Assembly (NCBI GenBank): GCA_020024465.1
Contig: JAHHTT010000074.1
Coordinates: 1 to 7,942, forward strand
Direction of reading: 5' to 3'
Source of the DNA: Odoribacter sp.
Lineage (GTDB): Bacteria; Bacteroidota; Bacteroidia; Bacteroidales; Marinifilaceae
Length of the DNA stretch: 7,942 nucleotides
Shown here: piece by piece, positions 7,938-7,942 of the stretch
Layout of the letters: each line of letters starts with the position of its first letter
How positions within the stretch are numbered: position 1 is the first letter of the stretch
Program-made: the position numbers and the translations under genes
Notes under the pieces: generated by a model
The model's input: the letters and a program-made list of their open reading frames with translations, nothing else
Databases searched by the model: none
Told to the model about the DNA's origin: nothing

Positions 7938-7942
7938 TGAAG
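7937..7942 (+). CDS. Probable start of the next operon gene (only first two codons in window)
   Basis: ATG AAG begins at the last base of the preceding TGA stop, giving the overlap TGATG followed by a Lys codon. A Met-Lys opening is what an exported or lipoprotein gene would show, and three of the four complete genes in this operon also begin Met-Lys-plus-hydrophobic. Only two codons are visible, so product and even reality are unproven. A one-base stop/start overlap often indicates translational coupling. Confidence 0.45.

Larger units (their letters stand above)
477..7942 (+). other. Inferred susC-susD-DUF4843-PKD-like transcription unit
   Basis: Four complete genes follow head to tail on one strand, separated by spacers at 3834-3852, 5479-5497 and 6248-6266. 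Each spacer is exactly 19 nt, is A/T-rich, and contains no stem-loop that could terminate transcription. The unit probably continues beyond the window, since the last stop overlaps a new ATG. The adjacent FecR gene and the STN domain on SusC suggest control by a FecI-type ECF sigma factor. I could not locate a convincing promoter in 422-476. Confidence 0.8.

Overview
The window reads as part of a Bacteroidota chromosome, most likely a gut Bacteroidales such as Bacteroides, Parabacteroides or an Odoribacteraceae member. The grounds are the SusC/SusD pair, the FecR-type anti-sigma factor with a Bacteroidota-type C-terminal domain, the lipoproteins with Bacteroidota-style N-termini, the moderately AT-rich DNA, and the A/T-rich leaders that mostly lack Shine-Dalgarno sequences. 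Genus cannot be fixed from sequence alone. All genes lie on the + strand and coding density is very high. No RNA gene, insertion sequence, CRISPR array or integration site is visible.

Layout: (1) 1-395, the 3' end of a fecR-like anti-sigma gene, cut by the window edge. (2) 396-476, an 81-nt gap with a perfect 9-bp hairpin just after the fecR stop, then an A/T-rich leader. (3) 477-3833, a SusC-family TonB-dependent transporter with an N-terminal STN signalling domain. (4) 3853-5478, its SusD/RagB partner lipoprotein. (5) 5498-6247, a DUF4843-type lipoprotein. (6) 6267-7937, a large PKD-like lipoprotein whose C-terminal part resembles beta-propeller blades. (7) 7937-7942, an ATG overlapping the previous stop, probably the first codons of a further operon gene. 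With the SusD start placed at its ATG, the three spacers after susC, susD and the DUF4843 gene are each exactly 19 nt and hold no terminator, so genes 3-6 look like one transcription unit.

How the genes probably work together: SusC and SusD form the outer-membrane import complex, and the two further lipoproteins fill the places that SusE/SusF-like surface binders hold in classical polysaccharide utilization loci. The STN domain on SusC and the adjacent FecR point to trans-envelope (cell-surface) signalling: substrate engagement at SusC is relayed to FecR, which frees an ECF sigma factor, probably encoded just upstream of the window, to transcribe the operon. No glycoside hydrolase, lyase, sulfatase or peptidase lies in the window, so the imported substrate cannot be named. 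The loci's undescribed part is the DUF4843 plus PKD-like lipoprotein pair, whose role I cannot assign from sequence.
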